64,000 bases of DNA, taken from assembly GCA_963680875.1 (NCBI GenBank), contig OY804582.1, positions 51,726,646 through 51,790,645 of the forward strand, given 5' to 3'. Numbering within the stretch: the stretch's first letter is position 1; every line of letters begins with the position of its first letter. Both the position numbers and the translations under genes were made by a program. Shown piece by piece: positions 15,001 to 25,174 of this stretch. The notes beneath the pieces are model-generated. The model was not told where the DNA came from, did no database searches, and saw only the letters and a list, made by a program, of their open reading frames with translations. Source of the stretch: Bathymodiolus brooksi (Eukaryota; Mollusca; Bivalvia; Mytilida; Modiolidae).

Positions 15001-16923
15001 GTACATAACAGGTCTAGTACATAACAGGTCTAGTACATAACAGACCTAGTACATAACAGGTCTAGTACATAGCAAACCTAGTACATAACAGGTCTAGTAC
15101 ATAACAGGACTAGTACCTTACAGACCTAGTACATAACAGGTCTAGTACATAACAGGTCTAGTACATAGCATGTCTAGTACATAACAGGTCTAGTACATAA
15201 CAGACCTAATACATAACAGGTCTAGTACATAACAGGTCTAGTACATAACAAACCTAGTACATAACAGGTCTAGTACATAACAGGTCTAATACATAACAGG
15301 TCTAGTACATAACAGAACCTAGTACATAGCAGGTCTTGTACATAACAGGTCCAGTACATAGCAGGTCTAGTACATAACAGGTCTAGTACATAACAGACCT
15401 AGTACATAACAGGTCTAGTACATAACAGGTCTAGTACATAAAAGGTCTAATACATAACATACCTAGTACATAACAGGTCTAGTACATAACAGGTCTAGTA
15501 CATAGCAGGTCTAGTACATAACAGGTCTAGTACATAACAGGTCCAGTACATAACAGGTCTAGTACATAATAGGTCTAGTACATAACAGACCTAGTACATA
15601 ACAAACCTAGTACATAACAGGTCTAGTACATAACAGGTCTAGTACATAACAAACCTAGTACATAACAGGTCTAGTACATAACAGACCTAGTACATAACAA
15701 ACCCAGTACATAACAGGTCTAATACATAACATACCTAGTACATAACAGGTCTAGTACATAACAGGTCCAGTACATAGCAGGTCTAGTACATAACAGGTCT
15801 AGTACATAACAGGTCTAGTACATAGCAGATCTAGTACATAACAGGTCTAGTACATAGCAGGTCTAGTACATAACATGTCTAGTACATAACAGACCTAGTA
15901 CATAACAGACCTAGTACATAACAGATCTAGTACATAACAGGTCTGGTACATAACAGACCTAGTACATAACAAACCTAGTACATAACAGGTCTAGTACATA
16001 ACAAACCTAGTACATAACAGGTCTAGTACATAACAGACCTAGTACATAACAAACCTAGTACATAGCAGGTCTAGTACATAACAGGTCTGGTACATAGCAG
16101 GTCTAGTACATAGCAGGTCTAGTACATAACGGGTCTAGTACATAACAGACCTAGTACATAACAGACCTAGTACATAACAGATCTAGTACATAACAGGTCT
16201 AGTACATAACAGACCTAGTACATAACAGACCTAGTACATAACAGATCTAGTACATAACAGGTCCAGTACATAACGGGTCTAGTACATAACAGGTCTAGTA
16301 CATAACAGACCTAGTACATAACAGGTCTAGTACATAACAGGTCTAGTACATAACAGGTCTAATACATAACAGGTCTAGTACATAACAGATCTAGTACATA
16401 ACAGGTCTAGTACATAACAGACCTAGTACATAACAGGTCTAGTACATAAGAGGTCCAGTACATAACGGGTCTAGTACATAACAGGTCTAGTACATAACAG
16501 ATCTAGTACATAACAGGTCTAGTACATAACAGACCTAGTACATAACAGATCTAGTACATAACAGGTCTAGTACATAACAGACCCTAGTACATAACAGGTC
16601 TAGTACATAGCAGACCTAGTACATAGCAGACCTAGTACATAACAGATCTAGTTCATAACAGGTCTAGTACAGAACAGACCTAGTACATAACAGACCTAGT
16701 ACATAACAGATCTAGTACATAACAGGTCTAGTACATAACAGACCTAGTACATAACAGGTCCAGTACATAGCAGGTTTAGTACATAACAGACCTAGTACAT
16801 AACAGATCTAGTACATAACAGGTCAAGTACATAACAGGTCTAATACATAACAGGTCTAGTACATAACAGGTCTAATACATAACAGGTCTAGTACATAACA
16901 GACCTAGTACATAACAGGTCTAG
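1..16923. repeat. Giant minisatellite, 16-bp unit, about 1,058 copies
   Basis: The whole interval is a head-to-tail repeat of RRYCTAGTACATAACA. The common forms are GACCTAGTACATAACA, GGTCTAGTACATAACA and AACCTAGTACATAACA; rarer forms carry GATC, GGTCC, TAGCA, TGACA or TTACA. Almost all units are exactly 16 bp, with a few 15- or 17-bp exceptions (near 2650, 7152, 10737 and 15313). Variant units recur in the same order at long offsets (about 1,536, 3,585, 3,121 and 4,577 bp), so there is a higher-order structure. Units near the right edge are more irregular. Every frame is interrupted and no gene is present. The array begins before position 1, so its true length is unknown. Assembly collapse or expansion is possible. 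Confidence 0.98.
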
Positions 16924-16931
16924 CCATCATC

Positions 16932-17015
16932 ACATCATATGTAGCTTGTTCTTGTCATACTACTTCTGAAAAATTGCTCAATTGGTAAAAATATCAAACA
17001 ATTACTCTTTCACTC
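16932..17015 (+). repeat. Conserved 3' flank of the giant array, homologous to the tail at 58.8 kb
   Basis: Directly after the 16-bp array comes ATGTAGCTTGTTCT, identical to the 14 bases that follow the 34-bp array at 58.81 kb. The similarity continues in the same order as CAT..., ATTGCTCA, TTGG and CAATTACTC with a CACTC-rich end. I read this as a diverged copy of the tail of one mobile-element family. The tail at 58.8 kb also resembles the SINE core ending in GGCGTTAAAC. Confidence 0.7.
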
Positions 17016-17889
17016 CATCTTTTATAATGTGTCTCCATTTTCCAGGATTATGTGTCTGTTAAAGTGACAGTGTCTACGATTTTTCATAACTTTTTAACTT
17101 TGACAACAACTTGAAAATAAGATAGATAAATCAATAAAATGACCAAATAACCATCTCAGATAAACAGAAAATTGTTTAATTAGATGTAATTAAACAAATT
17201 ACTTCTGGTCGTCTGCTGGCCAAGCTCATGAATTGTTCATGACCCATTGACCCGGATTTATCAAAACAAAGACATGGATGACTAAAATATATAATTCATA
17301 CATGTTTAATGATAAATTAGACATATTTACTTATAAGAACATAATTTTTCAATCAAAACTCAAATTATTAGCCATTTTTGTAACAATTTTAGTTTGCAAA
17401 CAACATGCGTGCGCAGTTCATTATACAGAGGCGGAGTTATCTTGAATTACAGTAGCCCAGACAAAAATTGCTTGCGGACACATTTTCCCGAAATATTTCG
17501 TGAAAACCCACTTTTCGGTGTTTTTGGCTGTTTTAGATGAACTTTTACTTACATCTGTTCAAGCTTGGGAGAATAATTCCGATTTAAACAAATCTGGCAA
17601 AATCGTAGACACTGCCAGTTTAAAGGAGGAATAATAAACTTCTGAATAACTGGAAACAGAAGCTCTTTCATGGGTCATCCTTGGAAGGATATCAACTTAT
17701 AAGTGCATCTGAGCCTTGATGTACTTGTTTTATTTCATACTTTTAAATACACTGTAAGCATATTTGGAAAAACTACACTTGTATTTAGTTGGTATTGAAT
17801 TCCTAAATGAATTTTAGGTACATTTAACCTTTAACTGTACAGGAACACCATGATGTTTAAATAGAAAACATGGACATCAATAATATCAA
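17016..17889. other. AT-rich intergenic DNA, nothing recognised
   Basis: I see no long open frame, tandem repeat or recognised mobile-element terminus in this stretch. Confidence 0.6.
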
Positions 17890-18157
17890 GGGCCATCGTT
17901 AATGTGATCGTATGGTAGTTGGATTTACAATTTGCAATTTGCAATCAGTGCCTATCACCACTAACGTTGTAAGTTTGAATCCCACTCAGGCGAGGTGTAT
18001 GTGATACAACATTATGTGAAAGTTTGTCAGTGACTTGCGGCAAGTCTGTGGTTTTCTATGGGTACTCTAGTTTCCTTCACCAATAAAACCGAGCGCCACG
18101 ATATAACTGAAATATTGTTGAAAATGGCATTAAACACCAAAATCCTAAACCAATCGG
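17890..18157 (+). mobile_element. tRNA-derived SINE, type 1, full-length but diverged
   Basis: The head reads GGCCATCGTTAATGTGATCG followed by TATGGTAGTTGG. A B-box-like GTTTGAATCCC lies at about 17972. The shared SINE core follows: TTGTCAGTGACTTGCGGCAA, then CACCAATAAAAC, CACGATATAACTGAAATATT and a GGCATTAAACACC tail. No target duplication is obvious. It has several differences from the best copies (55.4 and 57.6 kb), so it looks old. Transcription by Pol III is the family expectation, not something shown here. Confidence 0.88.
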
Positions 18158-19041
18158 AACCAAACTTGGTAGAATCTTTATTTTACGTTTTTTTTTTTGT
18201 CATTGATTGGATGTCAATTATACTATTTGATTGACTGAAATTTTATACATCTTCCTCTTAGAAAAATGTGGTGGAAATGTTACATTTGTTTACATATAAA
18301 ACAACTTTATTCATAAGATAATTTCAAAATAACACAAGTCCAAAACATGACATGTTGTTAAGCAATCAATCAATCAAAATAATGTATACACTGATTCTCA
18401 TATAAATACATCAATAGAATTACCAAATAGATACCAAATGTTTTTGCAGAAAAAAACACTACAGCAGATAATTTCAAGAGATTGACAATCTTTGATGGCT
18501 TGAACTACCAGTAACTAAAACAATTTTTCGACGGCTCCTTTGAGTTTGAGTCACAAAGGTTCTACTGTAAATTATTGGACAGGAGACATAGTAAAACAAA
18601 TGACCCAATTGAAAAATATTAAATAGCCTTCTCTAAAACTGCTACGTTGATGGAACCAAAACTGGACCTGTATGGTCATTGTTTAGCTCTTTAAAAAGTG
18701 TGTTTGATAATATAAACAAAGATTGCCACCTGTACCATCACTGACCAAATTTTAAAAAGAGTTCGTTGTGCTAATTGCATGGTAAACAAAGATGGCCACC
18801 ACCACTGAATAATGGTTGAAAATAAACTTTATGGGAAAAATGCTTGTCAGATTTTTTCTATTGGGAAACCAATTACATGTAACTAATTTGTTTAAGTGGT
18901 TCAACACTAAGGTAAAATAAAAGTGTTTATTGTTTTGTCAACTTGTTTATTATAACAATGATAACCAGATGAGGTTCCAGTAATAAATCATAATTCTTGT
19001 AAAATTCAACAAACAATACAATTGTTCCTGTTTTGCTATTT
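18158..19041. other. Intergenic DNA with a degenerate dispersed repeat at about 18.54-18.87 kb
   Basis: Positions 18540 to 18870 contain phrases such as AAAGATGGCCACCACCAC and GACCAAATTTT. They echo the 160-bp internal repeats at 32.7-33.8 kb, so this may be an old fragment of that family. A short (AATC) tract near 18365 resembles a SINE tail without a recognisable body. Nothing codes. Confidence 0.4.
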
Positions 19042-19655
19042 TAAGCTCACTTTGTCAGAGGTCATGTGAGCTTTTGCATCATTTGGCGTCCGTCAGTCTT
19101 ACGTCGTAAACATTCACATTTAATTCTACTCTTCATAGCCCGCTGAACAAAATTAAACCAAACGTGGCTTGAATAGTCCTTGAGTAGCCTGGTATTCATT
19201 CAATATTATGTCCCGCAGCCCCGTACTCCATTCAAGGTGGCGATCGTTAATGAAAATAGATTTTTTTTAAATTTGCTGATTTCTGCCTATTTGTAAGTCA
19301 AACCCAACTCAAATTTAAACTACAGCTGCTTTACAATGAGTAGTTCAACAGTTTTTCTGTGAAATTTTATTTTCAGGCGATTTATGCTCATTATGAATTT
19401 ATCTATATAATGCTAATTAAATGACATTAAAATCTTGTCTCAGAAACAATAGTCGAAACGATCTTTGGTTGTTTCACTTTCAAAATTATGCGTGACACCT
19501 CCACCTTCCACTCAAGATGACTGCCATTACTATAAATAGAAATTTCATTAAATTGCAAAAAAAAAGAAAAGAAACAGCTGAAATGTTTCTATACAATTTA
19601 GAAGTCAAATTGAAATGTATGTGTTCGATGTACACCTTCCTGTAAGCCTCTAGTT
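19042..19655 (+). mobile_element. AGCTCAC hairpin-bounded element, diverged copy
   Basis: It begins AAGCTCACTTTGTCAGAGGT and continues to CATGTGAGC, an imperfect hairpin, followed by a TTTGGCGTCCGTCAG phrase. It ends in AAGCCTCTAGTT. The same start and end are seen in the clearer copy at 41059-41763. The interior is strongly diverged. The element has no coding capacity. Its class is uncertain; the CTAG end resembles Helitron-derived non-autonomous elements, but the 3' hairpin is not preserved here. Confidence 0.6.
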
Positions 19656-20037
19656 ACTGCTTACTTATGGGATAGCATGGGTAAGTAGACACAGTTTTCT
19701 ATGAGTTATTTATCTTCAACACGTTCTCAATTTCTCTTTCTAATCAATTTCTATTCGGTTTGATTTTTAAAATCTCATGTTCTAAGTGGACTTAACTCAG
19801 GAAATAAGTTGTAACTTGAACAAAGTGAAAAGAGTAAATAACATTCAAAAATGAATAGAGTTGTTCTTAAATAGAACGGGTATAAACCTGGAACTATGAA
19901 AAGAAGTGACATTTGGCCATACACATGAGGTAGGTAGCGCAGCTCGAACACGTCAGTAGTCACGGTTTAAAACGTTTGGATGTACAGTGAACTTGAAACA
20001 TAAAGAAATGATTATTATTGAAAAAAAGAAGATACTT
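19656..20037. other. Intergenic DNA, nothing recognised
   Basis: A minus-strand open frame of 62 codons at 19775-19963 has low-complexity composition and no recognised motif. I do not regard it as a gene. Confidence 0.6.
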
Positions 20038-20850
20038 GTTATGAAACACGACAGCATAAAAGTTGACACGGAAGTTGTGCTATGAAAGACGACAGCATAA
20101 AAGTTGACACGGAAGTTGTGCTATGAAAGACGACAGCATAAAAGTTGACACGGAAGATGTGTGATATGAACCACAACCACATAAAAGTTGACACGGAAGA
20201 CGTGTGCTATGAAACACGACAGCATAAAAGTTGACACGGAAGTTGTGCTATGACAGACGACAGCATAAAAGTTGACACGGAAGATGTGTGATATGAACCA
20301 CAACCACATAAAAGTTGACACGGAAGACGTGTGCTATGAAACACGACGGCATAAAAGTTGACACAGAAGATGTGTGATATGAAACACAACCACATAACAG
20401 TTGACACGGAAGATGTGTGCTATGAAACACGACAGCATAAAAGTTGACACGGAAGTTGTGCTATGGAAGACAACAGCATAAACACAGAAAAGAAGATGTA
20501 TCATGGCTATGAAACACGTACACATAAGATATATACACATGTGCTCGATGAAACATGGATGCATAACAATGGAAAGAGAAGGTATGTGCCAAGATTAAAC
20601 ACCACAGCATAAAAATAGAAAAAAATGTGTGCCATGAAACACGGAAACCTAAAAATATGACACGAAACACGGAAACATAAAAATTGAAACAAAGATGTGT
20701 GCCATGAAACACGGAAACAAAAAAATAGAAACAAAGATGCATGCCACGAAACATGGAAACATAAAAATAGAAACAAAGATGTGTGCCACGAAACACGGAA
20801 ACATAAAAATAGATAGATGTGCACTTTGAAAGTCAGCAGCATAAAATGAG
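20038..20850. repeat. Diverged 41-43 bp minisatellite with two sub-types
   Basis: ATGAAA(C/G)AC starts recur at 20041, 20082, 20123, 20166 and 20209, giving spacings of 41, 41, 43 and 43 bp. The left part (to about 20470) carries AGCATAAAAGTTGACACGGA. The right part (about 20590 to 20850) carries GGAAACATAAAAATAGAAAC and GATGTGTGCCATGAAACACG. The two types share the same ATGAAACACG...CATAAAA framework, so they are one ancestral repeat. Several minus-strand open frames of 60 to 123 codons here are artefacts of the repeat. Confidence 0.93.
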
Positions 20851-21700
20851 AAAATGTTGTACTTTCGAATATGCCCAATTTATTTTAACAATGTATTTTA
20901 TATAGTAACAAATATTCAGAATAGTGAGTACTGTTGTATGTTATCCTGGTCATGACGATCATTTGACCTTGTACGTTATGTTACACGTTCACAATGTGAG
21001 TTATCTTGCTTTTGACGGTTGATTTAGTTTGGTTTTGCTTGGAATTCGGTGGTAATCAAACGATATGTCAAATTTTTATATATAATCTTGAAATTGTACA
21101 TCTCAGGGACCATAAGACACGCTTTGTTAAATTTTATTTTGTGAATCATAAGTCAGAAATTCTTATATCATGTATACACTTCTAATTTGTGACTATTAAA
21201 AATTACTTCACGAAAATAATACACGTATAATGAAGTGAATGATATCTTAATATAAAAAGAGAGATAACTCAAAAATAATTTAATGGAAAGTTTTTACATC
21301 TTACATGTTTATATGTATGTATGTATGTATATACTATCAGTGGTGGTGTTGCAAATATATTTTACCGGAGTTGTGCACAGATAGATAATAATCAACAGGT
21401 ATATGAAGTATAGATTAAGGTGCCAAAATGCAACAGTATCTTAAAGGCCGGTTCACACGAGTGTCAATATCTCAGGCCACTTCATCTTGATCGATGTACG
21501 GGTGAGCACACAGACCACAGTCCCACCTTACATACTGTCTGTATGTTGTCCTCCATTTGGGCAAGATCTTGCTTTTGGATAGATGTTTCCACCCATCACC
21601 AAATATTTTCTCATCCATTATTCTTATTTACATTTTATTTTATTATTATTATCACCATTTTTACTTTTATACTTTTCAAAGGTTGCATACATAACAGACA
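20851..21700. other. AT-rich intergenic DNA with a short GTAT microsatellite
   Basis: A (GTAT)n tract lies at about 21312-21332. The 100-codon open frame from 21420 runs into the SINE at 21701 and shows no recognisable domain; its last third is a hydrophobic, low-complexity translation of T-rich DNA. No gene is supported. Confidence 0.55.
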
Positions 21701-21985
21701 GGGAGCACGGGTGGCTCAATGAGTTAGGTAGTTGGATTATCTAACAACTCGTAAAAACCTAGCACCAATAGGCGTAGGTTCGCGTCCGTCTTTGTAAATT
21801 ACAAAAAGGGTGCACTCGAATCGCAGCTGCAAGTGATAAGTTTACCAGTTGCTTGCCCATGGTCGGTGGTTCTCTCCGGGTACTCAGGCTTCCTCCACCA
21901 CTAAAACTGGTCGCCATGATATAGCTGAAATATTGCTGAAAGTGGCGTTAAATACCAAAAATTAAATCAAATCAAATCAAATCAT
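21701..21985 (+). mobile_element. tRNA-derived SINE, type 2
   Basis: The head GGGAGCACGGGTGGCTCAAT holds an A-box-like TGGCTCAATGAGTTAGG, and GTAGGTTCGCGTCC is B-box-like. The body reads GGTGCACTCGAATCGCAGCT, then CAGTTGCTTGCCCATGGTCG. The core from GGTTCTCTCCGGGTACTC through CCACCACTAAAACTGGTCGC to GGCGTTAAATACC is shared with type 1 copies. It ends in an (AAATC)n tail. Flanks CATACATAACAGA and CATACATTAGATA are only weakly alike, so no target duplication is claimed. Confidence 0.9.
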
Positions 21986-23584
21986 CATACATTAGATAAC
22001 GACTAAATTACTTTGCTTAAGCACACCTAAGCACAATGGTAAATCCGGCACTGCATGATACAAAGTACACATAGTTAAAAAGGCGATTCGGGATTATCGT
22101 TAGTACAGGACGTGGGATCGGATTTAGCTATTGAATAGAATTTTGGTAGAGAGAATTTTATTTTATTCTCGGGAATTCCCTTGGTGAAATAGGTTCATTT
22201 ATTGCAAATTTCATTACTGAAAATAGCGCATAGTCAGACATCGGTCAGACGTCTCATAAGTTTCATTATAAAAAGGTTCTTTGGCGCGACCATTTTTAAT
22301 AATTTGCATTGTCACAATATTGTCACAGTAAACGAGTATCTTTTTCCCTGACCACTGTTTTCTCCAAAGTAGCAACTACTACCGGATACAGTTCGACAAA
22401 AACCATGGAAGCAGGGCCGTTTTTAGGTTCATTATAACACTTGTCAAGGGTGTGTTCGACTTGCAAATTGATAAAAGAAAAAAACACATTTGTCTTAAAT
22501 GAATAAAGATTGTGAAAAAGCAACAGCACATAGTCAAAATATTTTACATGGGGATACTTTGTATAACATTAAAAGAAAGAAATGCAAAACGGTTTGTGCA
22601 GAATTGACATTTGCCAAAGTCACCTTCTGACAGAATTGTCATGATTTTTATAGAATTTGTATTTTTTTTTCTTTATTTGCTATGCAGTTTGATTATTACA
22701 GTATTCAGTGTTTGGTCAAAGGTAGGCACTCTCACTGTTTATATGCTCATAAGTTGTATTCTAATGCCTGAAAATGTGGGAAAACGGTTGCAAAATGTAT
22801 GCCATATTTACAATACTTTCAAGTTCTGGAGTATCTTTTCAATATTTTCAAATTAAATAACGCTATATATATGCTGGGAGTGCCTATCCTATACTATACA
22901 CATCATGTTGTGCTATTTATTTAAAAAAAAAAATATTTAAAACAAAAGATCTGAGTTATATCTGAATATAAAAAAAATATGTGGAATCATGGAAAACCGT
23001 AAACTTTACAACCCATTATTAGACGTGTATGATGTCTACGTGAAAACAGCATCTGATATAAATATCAAGTAACTCTTATTGTTTTGGATTCATTTTTGTT
23101 TTCAAATAAAATATTGAAGGAGACTTAGAAATTTGGAAAAAAAAACAAATTGGTCTATCGAGTGCACCCTTTGAGTTTAATAGGTGATATAATGAACCTT
23201 AACAGCATTATAGGCCCCCATGCACAGACCTCTTGGTGTCATAAAAATTAATTAATATTGATCATTATCTATAGTAAAACACATGTTAAAGATTCATTTT
23301 CCAATAACAAATAGTTATAGTATTTATTATTTTATTTTTTTAAATAACTATCATTTATTAAACAACACCTGGTACATACACAGACCTAAGACGTCCAGGG
23401 AAGCCGACTTAGGGATCCCTGTTTTAGTACACCTTATTTGCCCAGGGAAATTACAAATGAGTAATTATCAAATCCCTGAATACACATTACAAAATACAAA
23501 AAATATACACCATAATTTAATATAATTCAATACATGAACCAACTGTATTTTCTTGTTTATTCTTTATTTAATGTGTAGTTTTGA
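21986..23584. other. AT-rich intergenic DNA, nothing recognised
   Basis: Open frames of 68 to 81 codons occur on both strands, but they are T- or A-rich, start at arbitrary ATGs and carry no domain I recognise. No tandem array or element terminus is seen. Confidence 0.55.
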
Positions 23585-23868
23585 GGGGCGGATCCAGGAT
23601 TTCAAGTTAGGGGGGGGGGGGCGCACTTAAAAAAATTGCGTCGAGCGGAGGGAGGCGCGAAATTTTTGGGGTATTTCGTGTGAAAAATCACGATTTTACG
23701 CCAAAGAAATCATATTTTTTCCAATTGCGGAGGGAGGCGCGAAAATTTTTGGGGTATTTCGTGTGAAAAATCACGATTTTACGCCAAAAAATCATATTTT
23801 TTCCAATTTTAGGGGGGGGGGGGGGCGCGACGGGTGCGTCCCCCCCCCCCCCGCCCTGGATCCACCCC
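23585..23868. mobile_element. MITE with GGATCCAGG inverted ends and an internal 82-bp duplication
   Basis: The left end GGGGCGGATCCAGG and the right end CCTGGATCCACCCC are inverted copies with one mismatch in 14. Just inside each end is a G- or C-homopolymer next to GCGC. The interior has two direct copies, beginning at 23645 and 23727, of a block opening GCGGAGGGAGGCGCGAAA and containing TCACGATTTTACGCC. The flanks AGTTTTGA and TGGTTTTA are partly alike (5 of 8), which is too weak to fix a superfamily. Confidence 0.75.
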
Positions 23869-24206
23869 TGGTTTTAACTCATTTTTTTTTTATTTTCCAA
23901 CAAACATTTCATTATGTACGAGAAAACTAAGTTTTCCACTTAGTTACATTTTCTTAGATTCTATATCTATAGTCTGTTTGACTTTGACTTTTCTTAAAAA
24001 TCCAGTCTTCAAATCAACATGTTTTTCTATATGTATATATATGATATATACGAACTCTGGCAATTAATTTCAAAATGTTTGGTCCATTATTTAAAAAGTT
24101 TCCCATTAGGTCTCTATGTAAAAATCTGGATGGAGTGAATACAAATATATTTTTGTTAGAGAAAAACAACTGATGGAAAATAGGGAGTGTGGAGATATAA
24201 TTTTAA
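23869..24206. other. AT-rich intergenic DNA, nothing recognised
   Basis: No gene, array or element boundary is seen. The 77-codon plus-strand frame at 23834-24067 begins inside the preceding MITE and is not supported. Confidence 0.55.
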
Positions 24207-24209
24207 TTA

Positions 24210-24471
24210 GGGACCGACCATTAACTTGCAGGGGGGGGGGGGGGGGGTTATGGTTTTTTGTTTCGTTCAGAAATTATTTTTCGGACAACACGAGAGTTAG
24301 TATATTTATTTTTTTCCAGAATTCAACATTAGGTTATATGACAAACACTCTGAATCAGATTATTTTTTTTTCCTCTACCAAAATCAGAATATTTTTTCAG
24401 CAACATTGGGAATCAGAATATTTTTTTAGTCAAAAACCATAACCCCCCCTTCAAGTTAAATGGTCGTTCCC
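24210..24471 (+). mobile_element. G/C-capped MITE, copy 1 (PIF/Harbinger-like duplication)
   Basis: The left end is GGGACCGACCATTAACTTGC followed by a long G run. The right end is a C run then TTCAAGTTAAATGGTCGTTC and CC. The ends are inverted repeats of about 27 bp. A TTA lies on each side (24207-24209 and 24472-24474). The interior contains GTTATGGTTTTTTGTTTCG, TTCGGACAACACGAGAGTTA and repeated AATCAGAATATTTTTTT phrases. Three other copies occur in this window. TWA duplications are typical of PIF/Harbinger elements (family knowledge). There is no coding capacity. Confidence 0.9.
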
Positions 24472-24676
24472 TTAGATTGCATCGATAACAACATATATTA
24501 TGGCTTTGTTAAGAAACAAAATTTGATTCTTTTCTTTATACAATATTTTTGTATTCTTCAGATTATCTGAGTCATGTTCCCACATTTGTACTTTGCTTTT
24601 CAACGTGGAAGCTGCTGTTAAGCTATTGGTTACACAAAGACATCGTGTACAGAGGAACCCTGCAAATGGAAGGTAG

Positions 24677-25144
24677 ACTTTCTTCAAGAAAGTTGTCCCT
24701 GCTAGGAATAATGCCATCAAATTTTACAACTCTAGTAAAATAGCAAAAGCCAAAACATGTAAGCGACGACAAGTCACACAGTTTGCCCCTGCAACTGACG
24801 AACAACAGCAACTGATAAAAACCCTTTATTCCTGTTCTTCAAAGCCAGTTGTCTTGTCAACTTTTAATGGTGTTTCAAACAAATTTCACTGGACAAAACC
24901 AGCACCATCTCATTCCAAGATGCCACTACCGCTAAACTCCATGAATGACAGTTCCAATCTCGACTTGACAGTTGATGATTTATATGCAAAGTGCAAAAGT
25001 ATATGCGACCAAATGACTGACAAGAGAGTGGATCATAAACTTTTCCAACTTGTAAAACACAATTGCCAGCAATCCTTACAGGATATTACATTTTCATTTA
25101 ATAGAACTGAACCAGTGAGGGTTAGAAAAATGTACAGTTTGTAG
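24677..25144 (+). pseudogene. Unassigned 155-residue open frame, coding-like, probably a broken transposon or retrocopy gene
   Basis: The frame is open from just after a TAG at 24674 to a TAG at 25142, giving 155 residues. Its composition is protein-like: a Lys/Arg stretch (KAKTCKRRQV near residue 30), a Gln/Leu run (DEQQQLIKTL), an acidic DLTVDDLYAKCKSICDQM segment, and a C-terminal part with LFQLVKHNCQQSLQDITFSF. There is no convincing in-frame ATG at the start, and upstream a similar reading continues in another frame, so the gene is probably broken at its 5' end. It stops about 40 bp before the first Tc1-like segment but does not resemble a Tc1 N-terminus. I do not recognise the family. 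Confidence 0.4.
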
Positions 25145-25174
25145 AAGGATACACAAAGGGAGAAAATCCAGAAA

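Noticed and set aside
1..16923. CRISPR-like array
   Set aside because: There are no unique spacers; units are contiguous 16-mers, and the window is eukaryotic.
20121..20878. Several minus-strand open frames of 60-123 codons
   Set aside because: They lie in the 41-43 bp minisatellite, are cysteine/phenylalanine-rich repeats, and shift frame with unit length.
21420..21722. 100-codon open frame
   Set aside because: The C-terminal third is a low-complexity, T-rich translation and it runs into a SINE; no recognisable domain.
24173..24442. 89-codon plus-strand open frame
   Set aside because: It lies almost wholly inside a G/C-capped MITE; the glycine run is the G homopolymer.
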